DNA of 64,000 nucleotides from assembly GCA_024291935.2 (NCBI GenBank), contig CM044317.1:18064230-18128229 (forward strand), read 5' to 3'. Numbering within the stretch: position 1 is the first letter of the stretch; the number at the start of each line of letters is the position of its first letter. The position numbers and the translations under genes were made by a program. This document shows, piece after piece, positions 61,601 through 64,000 of the stretch. This DNA is from Okapia johnstoni. Taxonomy: Eukaryota; Chordata; Mammalia; Artiodactyla; Giraffidae. The notes under the pieces were generated by a model. That model had not been told where the DNA came from and did no database searches. It saw only the letters and a program-made list of their open reading frames with translations.

Positions 61601-63433
61601 TTCCTCAGTTCAGGGAGACTGCTGGCTTTAATGTAGGTTCCCCCTTGTCCCCCTCCCTTCATGGACTGAGACCTGGAAAATCTCTCCAGACCATAAGCTA
61701 ATACAACTGAAAGGCTCACCTTTTCCCTAAGGAATCCCTGTTCCATACTTTCTGTTAATTCCTATAAACCGTTCTTACATATATTTTCCCAACGTGTTTG
61801 TTTAAACTGAGAAGGTGAATTCCGTGTGATTCAATAGTGGCTAAAGCCAAGATAGCTAAATTACAAAAGCAAAATAAAAAAGTCAAATATGCTTAAAATG
61901 TGCTTTCATTTTGACACAAGAAACAGCTCTACAGGCCAAAGCTTCCAGAGAAATGACAAGAACTCTTTATTAAAAAATACTCTTTTAAAATAATTTCAAG
62001 ATCTTGACTGGTAAACGACAGAATATTCACTAAATAAAAGGCTTTAAAATACAAAGAAAAGATATACAGTTATGAAAACAAACAAAATTCTCTTTTGGTC
62101 AGGCTTAGAAAGATAATATGCAGACATTTACAAAATATTCCTAGTTTTGCTACAGTTACTTAATGTAATCTGTTTGACTAACTGAAAGCATCAATATGAA
62201 CACATGACGTCTCTTAAAGATAAACCAAAAAAACCACTTACACATTTCCTAGATCTATTCTCTGAATTAGAAATTGTGAACACTCCTGGTACCCAAATTA
62301 TGGTTACCAGACACCATCTCTCACCAAAAGAACCCAGTTTCACAGAAAAAGATACTCTAAATTTGGGACAGAAATATTCAAGTTTAATAGGTATGCTTTG
62401 TTATAACAGATGGCAAGGAAGCTATCCAAGACTATTATCAAAGGACTTAGGAAACAAATGGAAGAGATTCACTGATGAAAGATGGGACAGTTTGAAAATC
62501 AATAAGGCTAATAACTTTAGTGTACTGAAGCATATGAAATAATGTTTAAATCTTTTAGTACATAGTAAAATGGGAAACAAGATTAAATTGCTTATCATTA
62601 AGATTACTAGAGAACAGCCCCTTTCACTGAAATAAAAAGAAACAAGCATTTATCCTGCCTTTCTTATCTGAACTGTACAACTATATAATCAAAAGAGCAG
62701 GTGAGAAGCTTCTCTATACACAAGTATCCCAGATAATTGATAGAGAAGGAATTATAAAATTAGAACTTCTCTACTTTGCAACAACTACATGGTAATGGAT
62801 TTAGGCCTTGAACATAACTGACTGCTAATATCACAGACACTAATGTTCAACCTGGGAGAACAGCATCAGCATCATGTAAGAAGTAGTCTTGCTAAAAACA
62901 AAACAAAAAAATAAACCTAAATTTGGTCGTCTCAGTAAACCATCCAATTTATAGGGAATCTGAAGGCAATAAAAGTCTTTTTTTTTATTAATCACCATCT
63001 TTATTTGGAATCGAAAGCAAGCAAGCTATAAATATTTCCAGGAGACTATAATTTGTATAAAACAAAAAGCTAGCACACATTTATTAATTTGCTTGTAAAT
63101 GCAGAAAATACCTCTTGAAGAATACATGAGAAACTAACATTGGGATGAGGTAAGGGAATTGGATGGCCAAATGACAGGAGCCAGAGAGATCATTTTTGTA
63201 TTTTTTGAGCTATGTGAATATATTATATGATACATATGCAAAACTTTGTGTGTTACAGTAACTACAAAGATTGCCTTAAAGTCATTAATTAAAGAAGTTC
63301 TTAGAAAAGCCATTCTGAACTGGAAAAATGACAAAAATAATGTTATTACCTCATCGTAGGTGTATCTATAGTCTGCTTTCTTTGACTTGAGGTCCCATAA
63401 CACTACTGTTCCAGATTCAAAGCCAATCAAAAG
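10580..63433 (-). CDS. STXBP5L: STXBP5L (tomosyn-2), 16 internal exons of the middle part of the gene
   Basis: The spliced minus-strand exons give one continuous frame of about 569 codons that I recognise as syntaxin-binding protein 5-like. The paralogue STXBP5 fits less well: the Pro/Ser-rich stretch at 24853-25031 ([12 protein letters not shown], then [14 protein letters not shown]) and the [10 protein letters not shown] stretch are of the STXBP5L type. In the family, the N-terminal half forms two WD40 beta-propellers related to Lgl, followed by a hypervariable linker and a C-terminal R-SNARE coil that pairs with syntaxin and SNAP25 to inhibit vesicle fusion. The window holds the later blades, the LLGL region and the first linker exons. 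All introns are GT-AG, from 97 bp to 16.5 kb. There are no stops or frameshifts in any exon, so this is a live gene. First and last exons and promoter are outside. Gene identity is very secure; the exact isoform is not. Confidence 0.96.
10628..10724 (-). other. STXBP5L: 97-bp STXBP5L intron between exons 15 and 16
   Basis: Bounded by gtatag and ttttcag. It lies near the lower size limit for mammalian introns and is far smaller than its neighbours, so splicing by intron definition or retention is plausible. Confidence 0.85.
10725..10784 (-). CDS. STXBP5L: STXBP5L exon 15 of 16 (variable linker, 60 nt)
   Basis: 60 nt: completes Gly, then [19 protein letters not shown], leaving one base. This Ser-rich acidic segment is characteristic of STXBP5L. 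Acceptor tgtgtag, donor AAAAGG|gtatag, which deviates from gtaag and is weak. Phase 1 to 1, so skippable. The next exon follows after only 97 bp. Confidence 0.92.
10785..15209 (-). other. STXBP5L: STXBP5L intron between exons 14 and 15
   Basis: 4,425 bp, AT-rich. Apart from an L2 end (11580-11842) I recognise nothing. Open frames at 12352-12537 and 13895-14086 lack splice borders or family resemblance. Confidence 0.75.
11580..11842 (+). repeat. L2 3' end
   Basis: Ends with gactcagtggagtactcggc and aacatttactgaacgaataa, the decayed form of the L2 3' terminus. Confidence 0.55.
15210..15275 (-). CDS. STXBP5L: STXBP5L exon 14 of 16 (variable linker, 66 nt)
   Basis: 66 nt: completes a codon (Ala after exon 12, Thr after the cassette), then [20 protein letters not shown] and S, leaving one base. 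The [16 protein letters not shown] motif is shared with tomosyn-1. Acceptor gtttttcag with a good pyrimidine tract, donor TTCCG|gtaat. Symmetric phase 1 to 1. Confidence 0.93.
15770..16777 (+). mobile_element. Tigger1 DNA transposon, truncated
   Basis: Matches the Tigger1 (TcMar-Tigger) order from memory: taccttgttttattgcattt at the left end, tttggggcaccacacaccac, gggttcaggtgaaaggaaga, gcaaaggaaaagttcttgaa, cagagcaaggccctaactct and agatgccatctaggactttc. The sequence stops near catagctag, so about the first 1 kb of a 2.4 kb element remains. Confidence 0.88.
16188..16777 (+). pseudogene. Tigger1 transposase N-terminal remnant
   Basis: The coding start of Tigger1 transposase is recognisable (gcctctaagggttcaggtga), but the ATG reads ACG and the frame is interrupted. 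Pieces of the helix-turn-helix region persist, such as aaggcatgtcaaaaactcag. The catalytic DDE part is absent. Inactive fossil. Confidence 0.75.
16969..17190 (+). mobile_element. Bov-tA SINE
   Basis: Full-length unit from gggcttcccaggtggcacta through ggttcgatccctaggtcggg to gactgaagcaacttagcaca. Inserted next to the Tigger1 remnant. Confidence 0.94.
17445..17720 (+). repeat. L1 ORF2 C-terminal fragment (older subfamily)
   Basis: Encodes [20 protein letters not shown] and [20 protein letters not shown], the last part of ORF2p. It parallels the intact copy at 2060-2180 but belongs to another subfamily. 5' truncated. Confidence 0.85.
17785..17868 (+). repeat. Bov-tA 3' fragment
   Basis: Only the SINE 3' part is present: agcctcgtgtgctacagtcc, then catggggtcacaaacagttg and a short tail. 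Confidence 0.8.
17990..18490 (+). repeat. L2 LINE fragment
   Basis: Contains tactccaccatcttcctgac, acttcagccacactgacccg and aatctttgctcaagatgctc, then tgagctacatgagggtagag, in L2 3' order. Confidence 0.65.
18497..18798. mobile_element. Mariner-type MITE split by a SINE
   Basis: Left arm gaaaagtttgtttgggcttt (18497-18540) and right arm tagaaaaatccaattgaact running into ggtcaacaactcaa (about 18760-18798) form the same palindrome as the intact copy at 2765-2839. About 218 bp of SINE lies between them, so the SINE jumped into the MITE. Confidence 0.82.
18541..18758 (-). mobile_element. Bov-tA SINE nested in the mariner MITE
   Basis: Minus-strand SINE: tgtctgactctttgagacat, gtaggttgccatttcctact and tgcattggcaggcggattct on the plus strand. 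Its 3' tail is the (TG) repeat at 18540-18556 as read on the plus strand. Confidence 0.9.
19873..19956 (-). CDS. STXBP5L: STXBP5L predicted cassette exon 13 of 16 (84 nt, linker)
   Basis: 84 nt bordered by a strong pyrimidine tract and ctgag at the acceptor and TTTTTTAA|gtaagt at the donor. Entered in the phase left by exon 12 it is open: (G)[13 protein letters not shown], then [14 protein letters not shown], plus one base. The second half follows the pattern Cys-x-x-Gly-hydrophobic-Ser-x-aromatic/Leu-Tyr-x-acid-x-x-Lys-basic-hydrophobic-Arg-Ser/Thr-Ser-aromatic, which I recall from the equivalent segment of tomosyn-1. Phase 1 to 1 means inclusion or skipping keeps the frame. The GAG acceptor is poor, as expected of a regulated exon. 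A later AG (cgtttctag) would give a premature stop. The exon is inferred, not shown by RNA. Confidence 0.8.
19957..21060 (-). other. STXBP5L: STXBP5L intron between exons 12 and 13
   Basis: 1,104 bp. 20260-20470 is GC-richer and may be an old repeat, but I cannot name it. The pyrimidine tract feeding the cassette exon occupies about 19966-20000 (read on the minus strand). Confidence 0.7.
21061..21212 (-). CDS. STXBP5L: STXBP5L exon 12 of 16 (last constitutive exon before the variable linker)
   Basis: 152 nt: [40 protein letters not shown] and [10 protein letters not shown], ending one base into the next codon. The basic [11 protein letters not shown] tail opens the hypervariable linker. Acceptor cctag, donor CAGGAG|gtaaa. 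Its end phase (one base over) matches all four downstream exons, so it can splice to any of them. Confidence 0.96.
21213..23288 (-). other. STXBP5L: STXBP5L intron between exons 11 and 12
   Basis: 2,076 bp. One CHR SINE (22376-22732); the rest, 21213-22375 and 22733-23288, shows no recognisable element. Confidence 0.75.
22376..22732 (-). mobile_element. CHR-type tRNA SINE
   Basis: On the plus strand it runs from an AT tract (aataattttatttattgatt) through gcttctcattgcaattgctg, tgttgcagagcataggctct and tctcctgcattggtaggtgg to tgagccaccaggaagcc. This is the inverted form of the cetartiodactyl CHR SINE. Confidence 0.85.
23289..23414 (-). CDS. STXBP5L: STXBP5L exon 11 of 16
   Basis: 126 nt, in-frame length. 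It completes Lys, then [40 protein letters not shown] and G, leaving two bases of Leu. The PPQQITSLA motif is shared by both tomosyn paralogues and starts the next blade. Acceptor cttacag, donor GGATT|gtaag. Confidence 0.95.
23415..24852 (-). other. STXBP5L: STXBP5L intron between exons 10 and 11
   Basis: 1,438 bp. A BovB end fills a third. An (AT)-rich stretch at 23520-23548 is a short microsatellite. Nothing else recognised. Confidence 0.75.
23828..24324 (+). mobile_element. BovB (RTE) LINE 3' end
   Basis: Contains atggtttttccagcagtcat, gagaactggaccataaagaa, gtccatcctaaaggaaatca and gatgagatggttggatggca, the C-terminal coding end of BovB ORF2, then the Bov-tA-like tail. The direct repeat atgctttaaaa (23817-23827 and 24325-24335) is an 11-bp target-site duplication. 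5' truncated, non-coding. Confidence 0.94.
24853..25031 (-). CDS. STXBP5L: STXBP5L exon 10 of 16 (Pro/Ser-rich loop)
   Basis: 179 nt starting [20 protein letters not shown]; then a proline-rich run with [18 protein letters not shown] and a five-serine tract before [10 protein letters not shown], plus two bases of Lys. Low-complexity Pro/Ser content implies a disordered surface loop and suits phosphorylation and SH3-type contacts (inference). This loop separates STXBP5L from STXBP5. Acceptor caacag, donor TTTGAA|gtaag. Confidence 0.96.
25032..26565 (-). other. STXBP5L: Two STXBP5L introns around exon 9 (25032-25512 and 25734-26565)
   Basis: 481 and 832 bp, unique AT-rich sequence. No repeats or other features recognised. 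The pyrimidine tract for exon 9 is the A run at 25736-25747 on the plus strand. Confidence 0.75.
25513..25733 (-). CDS. STXBP5L: STXBP5L exon 9 of 16 (largest coding exon here)
   Basis: 221 nt. It completes the Ile codon, reads [20 protein letters not shown], then an acidic loop [20 protein letters not shown], and ends QEVITEVIP on a full codon. It covers the last propeller strands before the linker. Acceptor ttttag after a long pyrimidine tract, donor ATTCCG|gtagt, which lacks the usual +3 to +5 match and is moderately weak. Confidence 0.96.
26566..26606 (-). CDS. STXBP5L: STXBP5L exon 8 of 16 (microexon-sized WD40 strand)
   Basis: A 41-nt exon too short for ordinary ORF finding. It reads (G)[24 protein letters not shown] is a textbook WD40 Gly-His ... 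Trp-Asp signature. Acceptor ttcacag, donor TGCGA|gtaag. Phase continues exactly from exon 7 into exon 9. Confidence 0.95.
26882..26949 (-). CDS. STXBP5L: STXBP5L exon 7 of 16
   Basis: 68 nt starting on a full codon: [20 protein letters not shown], then IT plus two bases of Gly. It begins the WD blade that the next exon closes. The codon before GluIleIle is TCA (Ser); from memory human tomosyns have Pro there. Acceptor cttatag, donor ACAGG|gtaag. Only 201 bp of intron separates it from the preceding exon. Confidence 0.95.
27151..27298 (-). CDS. STXBP5L: STXBP5L exon 6 of 16
   Basis: 148 nt. After completing Gly it reads [20 protein letters not shown], continues through [20 protein letters not shown] and ends QKRQGYSKK on a full codon. 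Acceptor ttaaag (AAG type, weaker than CAG), donor AAAAG|gtatt (imperfect at +4/+5), so both sites are below average. From memory the human residue in LIPA-x-YSVG is Leu; here it is Phe. Confidence 0.95.
27562..27773 (-). mobile_element. MER20 DNA transposon (hAT-Charlie)
   Basis: Contains gggggctgtcctgtgcccta, tctaccactagatgccagca and cttgaggggcaaaactgtcc in MER20 order (read inverted). A short internal repeat of the cagcagcacccct motif is present. Old non-autonomous element. Confidence 0.8.
27974..28050. repeat. 39-bp tandem duplication (two copies)
   Basis: aataggaaaagcttgaagag (from 27974) and aataggaaaaacttgaagag (from 28013) start near-identical units 39 bp apart. Confidence 0.75.
28300..29076. 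repeat. Compound Bov-tA: inverted copy, hybrid segment and four 104-bp tandem units
   Basis: 28300-28480 is a minus-strand Bov-tA. 28481-28581 is a rearranged mixed segment. Then four plus-strand units begin with gggcttcccttgtggttcag or its variant at 28582, 28686, 28790 and 28894, spaced exactly 104 bp. The last unit runs into a normal SINE 3' end (tggacacgactgagcgactt). Units differ by only a few bases, so the amplification is recent. All open frames here are repeat-derived. Confidence 0.92.
29337..29409 (-). CDS. STXBP5L: STXBP5L exon 5 of 16 (LLGL domain)
   Basis: 73 nt. It completes the Asp codon opened in the previous exon and reads [20 protein letters not shown] followed by AQN, leaving two bases of a Gly codon. 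The [13 protein letters not shown] strand is typical of tomosyn and Lgl proteins. Acceptor ttccag, donor AATGG|gtaag. Confidence 0.95.
29893..30325. repeat. Old interspersed repeat, family uncertain
   Basis: Segments such as ggccagacaccagtccagat, gtagactctgagtaaagcag and attcaatcagttgaaggcct recall a widespread mammalian repeat whose name I cannot give with confidence. It makes up most of the intron between exons 4 and 5 (29410-30590). Confidence 0.45.
30591..30745 (-). CDS. STXBP5L: STXBP5L exon 4 of 16 (LLGL domain)
   Basis: 155 nt, one base in and one base out of phase, coding [20 protein letters not shown] and then a segment ending [15 protein letters not shown]. The GGLSYD and ETPYPN motifs are conserved among tomosyns and related Lgl proteins. 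Acceptor tttccag, donor AAATG|gtaag, both strong. Confidence 0.96.
31351..31448. repeat. 49-bp tandem duplication (two copies)
   Basis: Units beginning cctataacttt at 31351 and 31400 repeat tctccttattagtcatt and gtaaatgtaatgatttacc with two or three differences. Confidence 0.88.
31850..31993 (+). repeat. MIR SINE interrupted at its 3' side by a BovB
   Basis: Contains aaatctcagctctggctcta, ccatgaccttgcataaggtg and ttaatctctccttgccaagt, the MIR core. The BovB at 31996 abuts it. Confidence 0.7.
31996..32520 (-). mobile_element. BovB LINE 3' end, inverted
   Basis: Plus-strand text ttcagttcagtcactcagtt through tgccatccaaccatgtcatc to ctgtctaggttggtcatagc is the reverse complement of the BovB 3' end. 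About 525 bp, 5' truncated. Open frames on both strands are remnants. Confidence 0.93.
32640..32760 (+). repeat. L2 3' end remnant
   Basis: cctccatgagggcaagagtt, ttgttcactgctatatgc and a gttggtaaataagt-like end match the L2 3' terminus. Confidence 0.5.
34160..34890 (+). repeat. L2/CR1-type LINE fragment
   Basis: gtcaggaaaggcccctaaag, aagaggagccagccaatcaa and later tgagctccttcaggacacag with actcataggccccaggcaag occur in one orientation, consistent with one decayed L2. Confidence 0.5.
34998..35128 (+). repeat. Bov-tA 3' portion
   Basis: attggagaaggatatggcaa, then cctggtgggctatagtacat and agcaactaaacaacaac: SINE without its tRNA head. Confidence 0.85.
35221..35500 (-). mobile_element. Bov-A2 SINE, young insertion with perfect 14-bp TSD
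   Basis: Dimeric Bov-A2 read inverted: (GCT)n head, agtcgcttcagtcgtgtccg, tgcatgaaagtgaaaagtga, then the second monomer ending cccttctc. The sequence ctatattattcact flanks both sides (35207-35220 and 35501-35514) with no mismatch. Confidence 0.96.
35646..35755 (-). repeat. Bov-tA/Bov-A fragment, inverted
   Basis: cgcttagtcgctcagtcgtg, gtgaccccatgggcccgcca and caggcaagaatactagagtg. The tRNA head is missing. Confidence 0.85.
36232..36350 (+). mobile_element. CHR-type tRNA SINE
   Basis: gggacttccttggcagtcca, gtgggtttgatccctggtgg and ggaactaagattccagcagg, with an A/AATA-rich tail. Confidence 0.8.
37079..37348 (-). mobile_element. Bov-A2 SINE with 11-bp TSD
   Basis: Dimer inverted as at 35221. 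The sequence aaaaagttatg occurs at 37068-37078 and 37349-37359 without mismatch. Confidence 0.95.
38086..38610 (-). mobile_element. BovB LINE 3' end, inverted
   Basis: From ttgtcgttcagtcactaagt through tgccatccaaccatctcatc to ctgtctaggcttgttatagc. Same portion as the copy at 31996-32520 but independently diverged. Confidence 0.92.
39124..39273 (-). repeat. Bov-tA SINE, inverted, partial
   Basis: gtgcttagtcacttaatcat, gtgggttgccataccctcct and ggggatctacccaacccagg. Confidence 0.87.
40186..40768 (+). mobile_element. BovB LINE 3' end
   Basis: Begins in ORF2 (caaaatcactgtggaaggtg), runs through atggatgtgagagttggacc and gtccatcctaaaggaaatca, and ends with the 3' tail gtcggacacgacttagcaac. Stops interrupt the frame. 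Confidence 0.92.
40921..41165 (-). mobile_element. Bov-A2 SINE, inverted
   Basis: ctgctgctcagtcatgtcag head, gggttgccatttccttctcc, gtgaagtcgctcagtcgtgt and the second monomer. It is cut short at gagtacta. Confidence 0.92.
41176..41399 (+). mobile_element. Bov-tA SINE with 10-bp TSD and 5' T tract
   Basis: agagaaccaa flanks both sides (41166-41175 and 41400-41409). Between the left TSD and ggcttccctggtggctcaga lies a T-rich run (41176-41192), unusual for the 5' end of a plus-strand SINE. Confidence 0.92.
41985..42480 (+). repeat. Probable L1M 3' UTR fragment
   Basis: A-rich text such as ctataatgtgaaaaactaaa, aaaaggaggcatgtctgagt and gttaagtgaaaatggatacg resembles old L1ME 3' ends. Divergent. 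Confidence 0.4.
42603..42876 (+). mobile_element. Bov-A2 SINE
   Basis: Dimer in direct orientation from aatggcaccccactccagta, through the cactttcacttttcactttc linker, to gacttagcagcagcagcagc. Confidence 0.94.
42924..43048 (+). repeat. CHR-type tRNA SINE
   Basis: gggaattccatggcagacca, gtggttaagactcctcgctc and gttggggaactaacatccca, with aaataaataaa at the end. Confidence 0.75.
44607..44838 (+). repeat. MIR SINE
   Basis: gattaagagctccagctctg, gtcaacctgggctcaaaatc, tcatagtgctgctagaatta and atctgacacatagtaaacaa follow the MIR consensus almost end to end. Confidence 0.82.
44950..46040 (+). mobile_element. BovB LINE, longest copy in the window (about 1.1 kb)
   Basis: Covers the reverse-transcriptase core to the 3' end: cttcattgacttcactaaag, ggaaaggagtacatcaaggg, atatgcagatgataccacct and the usual 3' end. 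5' truncated relative to the roughly 3.2 kb full element. Confidence 0.94.
44953..45670 (+). pseudogene. BovB reverse transcriptase remnant
   Basis: FIDFTKAFD (first catalytic Asp) and YADDTT (catalytic Asp pair) are both legible. An in-frame TGA within [11 protein letters not shown] and later indels disable it. In RTE elements this protein performs target-primed reverse transcription and mobilises Bov-tA-type SINEs; this copy cannot. Confidence 0.85.
46199..46268. repeat. 23-bp GC-rich minisatellite (three copies)
   Basis: caactgccgggctctaccc starts at 46199, with copies at 46222 and 46245. It is conspicuous in AT-rich surroundings. Confidence 0.82.
46378..46412. repeat. ATATACACT-type short tandem repeat
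   Basis: Repeats of tatacac/tatatacact between ctcactatatacac and actatatacactacc. Confidence 0.7.
46560..46712 (+). repeat. Bov-tA SINE lacking its head
   Basis: ggcaggtttgatccctgagt, cactccagtatcctggaaaa and gacatgtctgagcatgcaca. Confidence 0.87.
47263..47341 (-). CDS. STXBP5L: STXBP5L exon 3 of 16 (basic linker, LLGL region start)
   Basis: 79 nt. Two bases complete a Gly codon; then [20 protein letters not shown] and KTTRS follow, with two bases of another Gly codon left over. It is Lys-rich, a surface loop between propeller strands in the tomosyn/Lgl family. Acceptor attttag, donor TCTGG|gtaag. It is isolated between the two largest introns of the window (11.5 and 16.5 kb). Confidence 0.95.
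47985..48215 (+). repeat. L2 3' end remnant
   Basis: aactccatgaaagcaaagat and cactcaatagcaatttaata are eroded L2 3' motifs. Confidence 0.5.
48958..48980 (+). other. G-quadruplex-type motif
   Basis: Four G runs, ggggtggggggcggggccaggg, within 23 bases. It is on the template strand of STXBP5L. Confidence 0.75.
49374..49642 (+). mobile_element. Bov-A2 SINE
   Basis: Dimer from ggagaaggcaatggcaaccc, through cttcactttcacttgcatgc, to gaagcgacttagcaacagca. It sits inside GC-richer unassigned sequence (48730-49370). Confidence 0.94.
49925..50530 (+). repeat. L1M (L1ME-like) 3' fragment with internal fold-back
   Basis: agcagcaattctattcttaa, taggcattgctgaataaatt and gaggcaggaaatgagagggg match old L1 3' ends. 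50014-50115 contains an inverted duplication. Confidence 0.6.
50801..51007 (+). mobile_element. Bov-tA SINE with 9-bp TSD
   Basis: ggtgtcccaggtggctcagt to cacaacttagcaactaaaca. ctgccagca flanks it at 50792-50800 and 51008-51016. Confidence 0.93.
52104..52286 (+). mobile_element. BovB 3' end, very short, with 8-bp TSD
   Basis: gatgctgggaaagactgaag through ggttggatagcatcacccac to acacgactgagctaccgaac. ataatcct repeats at 52096-52103 and 52287-52294. Confidence 0.88.
52640..53290 (+). repeat. L2 LINE 3' part with GAAT tail
   Basis: gtgtcctaattggcttccct, cactaccatcaaagcggtat, tgagttctccaagagcaata and gaggaggtgctcaataaatg, ending in tgaatgaatgaatgaatgag. Confidence 0.75.
53430..53715. mobile_element. 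hAT-Charlie non-autonomous element (MER5-like)
   Basis: cacacatggctattgacccc, cttgaaatgtagctactcca and tttgcatatttggggtaaat, ending with tatttctattgaacaatgat, the eroded terminal motif. Confidence 0.68.
53720..54200. other. Unassigned GC-richer block, possibly an LTR remnant
   Basis: The block ends with a polyadenylation-like region (cagtatcctttgcctttaaa, then cttatttgagtatactctgt) that looks like an LTR 3' part. No coding segment with splice borders. Identity open. Confidence 0.3.
54440..54620 (-). repeat. MIR SINE, inverted
   Basis: ccattttacacatgatgaaa and ctaagtcccagaaaacagta correspond to the inverted MIR core. Confidence 0.65.
55110..55310. mobile_element. Tigger-family MITE (MER2-like)
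   Basis: Left end cagttgacccttgaacaaca and right end ttttcaagagtcaattg are inverted repeats with TA on the left. ggtttaat-like changes aside, the interior (gagtttgagctgcatgggtt, gtgagtgcccctaaccttc) fits the family. Confidence 0.78.
57456..57661 (-). mobile_element. Bov-tA SINE, inverted
   Basis: gttagttactccattgtatc to accatctgatgtaccaggga. The B-box-like part cagggatcaatcaaacctgg is altered. Confidence 0.88.
58178..58386 (+). mobile_element. Bov-tA SINE with 15-bp near-perfect TSD
   Basis: gcttccctggtggctcagat to gacacgactgagcgacttca. tatgagtattcctag (58163-58177) recurs as tatgagcattcctag (58387-58401), one difference. Confidence 0.94.
58871..58994 (-). CDS. STXBP5L: STXBP5L exon 2 of 16 (WD40 blade)
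   Basis: 124 nt starting [14 protein letters not shown], then [16 protein letters not shown], and ending ITPH plus one base of the next Gly codon. The His-Ser-Asp-Gly ... Ile-Trp-Asn pattern is a complete WD40 blade core. Acceptor ctgtag, donor CACG|gtaag. It joins in frame to the exon 11.5 kb away. Confidence 0.95.
59480..60500 (+). repeat. L1M/HAL1-type ORF1 fossil
   Basis: gatattaaaacaaatatttt, ggaatttctagagatgaaaa, ccttaaaagcaaccagaggg, ccttagaaacaatgcaagaa, ttcatgcagaagataaatga and agatggaaatctggatctac follow the ORF1-to-3' order of HAL1/old L1. The frame is broken throughout. Confidence 0.82.
60567..60859 (-). mobile_element. CHR-type tRNA SINE, inverted
   Basis: tatttttggttgtgctgggt, gcggcttctcttgttgcaga, tgtctcctgcattggcaggc and tgagccacaagggaagccc: the same family as 22376-22732. 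Confidence 0.88.
60900..61700. repeat. Old LINE-like sequence split by a Bov-A2
   Basis: acttggaaacagcttggggt, ggcttgctgaagctctgtta and, beyond the SINE, accttgtcttataagttctg and cttcctcagttcagggagac look like one old LINE (L1M-type). Assignment tentative. Confidence 0.4.
61240..61522 (-). mobile_element. Bov-A2 SINE with perfect 12-bp TSD
   Basis: (GCT)n head, agtcgcttcagtcgtgtccg and two monomers. ctttcacaaggc flanks it at 61228-61239 and 61523-61534. Confidence 0.96.
63350..63433 (-). CDS. STXBP5L: STXBP5L exon 1 of 16 in window (WD40 blade)
   Basis: 84 nt, 28 full codons, phase 0 to 0, beginning [18 protein letters not shown] and ending YTYDE. The run GTVVLWD is the closing strand of a WD40 repeat. 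The acceptor follows a pyrimidine run ending ttacag and the donor reads GAG|gtaat. The residue before Leu is not in the window, because the preceding exon lies to the right of 64000. Confidence 0.95.
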
Positions 63434-64000
63434 CTGTAATAAAAGAAAATGCCACATTACCTAGGATTGACATTAATCATATGAAACATTTACTTGCTGA
63501 CAATAAAGATAACTATTATCATTCATATGCTTTGGGTACAAAATTATAGCATCAGTAAACATCTGCATTGCTAATCCCTAATCACATGGATGACATATGG
63601 GAATACTGCATTGCATATTTATACGCCTTGGATCATTAGGATTTCAACATACATCATGCAACCGATTCTTGAAAATGAAAATAGTACCATTTTGAAGTCC
63701 AGAGTGTACATTTCCATTCATTAACTTACTAATAAAAATTAAAATTTACATTTGCTTTAAAGTTTACAAACTTCTCTAATTTAACACAGTATCAGGCAAT
63801 ATCATTTATTCATCTACTGATTAGTTCCAAATTATATCTAGCCTAGACTTCTCTTGTGAGATTCAGACTTATAATTCCTATGGTCACATGTTCACATATT
63901 TATTCCACAAGAACCTCAAAGCAAGTATATCCACAAGTGAATTCATTATTTTCTTCCCTACTGTCTTTTTCTGGTATTTCCTGTTACAGAGGCTTTCTCA
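63434..64000 (-). other. STXBP5L: STXBP5L intron upstream of exon 1 (partial)
   Basis: 567 bp of AT-rich sequence; no exon, repeat or regulatory motif recognised. Confidence 0.75.

Larger units (their letters stand above)
58995..63349 (-). other. STXBP5L: STXBP5L intron between exons 1 and 2
   Basis: 4,355 bp with the HAL1 fossil, a CHR SINE, and the old LINE with its Bov-A2. 61700-63349 shows nothing recognisable; open frames there have no splice borders. Confidence 0.78.

Noticed and set aside
62204..62542. Plus-strand 112-codon open frame
   Set aside because: No known domain, no splice signals in keeping with a gene, AT-rich intronic setting. A decayed repeat cannot be excluded.

Overview
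The window is ruminant (bovid) nuclear DNA, most likely Bos or a close relative. It carries Bov-tA and Bov-A2 SINEs, BovB (RTE) LINE ends, CHR-type tRNA SINEs and a young L1 of the bovine type. Many of the insertions still have clear target-site duplications. No bacterial, plasmid or viral gene is present.

The only host gene is STXBP5L (tomosyn-2) on the minus strand, running from beyond the right edge to beyond the left edge. Sixteen exons can be placed at base resolution with GT-AG borders and continuous reading phase. In transcript order they are 63433-63350, 58994-58871, 47341-47263, 30745-30591, 29409-29337, 27298-27151, 26949-26882, 26606-26566, 25733-25513, 25031-24853, 23414-23289, 21212-21061, 19956-19873, 15275-15210, 10784-10725 and 10627-10580. 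They sum to 1,708 nt, about 569 codons: the later WD40 blades, the LLGL-type middle and the start of the hypervariable linker. The promoter, N-terminal exons and the C-terminal R-SNARE exons lie outside the window. Tomosyns bind syntaxin/SNAP25 and restrain synaptic and secretory-vesicle fusion.

The last four exons form a modular block. Each is a multiple of three (84, 66, 60, 48 nt) and each starts and ends in the same phase, so any of them can be skipped without breaking the frame. The 84-nt exon at 19873-19956 has a weak GAG acceptor and encodes a peptide that resembles the variable segment of the paralogue tomosyn-1. The 60- and 48-nt exons are separated by an intron of only 97 bp.

Most of the remainder is intronic repeats. 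From left to right: the 3' part of a plus-strand L1 whose ORF2 frame is open for all 737 codons visible (1-2680); old LINE, MIR, L2 and MLT1 fossils; a Tigger1 remnant (15.8-16.8 kb); a SINE nested in a mariner MITE (18.5-18.8 kb); BovB ends at 23.8, 32.0, 38.1, 40.2, 45-46 and 52.1 kb; a compound SINE with four 104-bp tandem units (28.3-29.1 kb); young Bov-A2 insertions at 35.2, 37.1, 40.9, 42.6, 49.4 and 61.2 kb; and an L1M/HAL1 fossil (59.5-60.5 kb). I found no RNA gene, CRISPR array, operon or novel multi-gene system.
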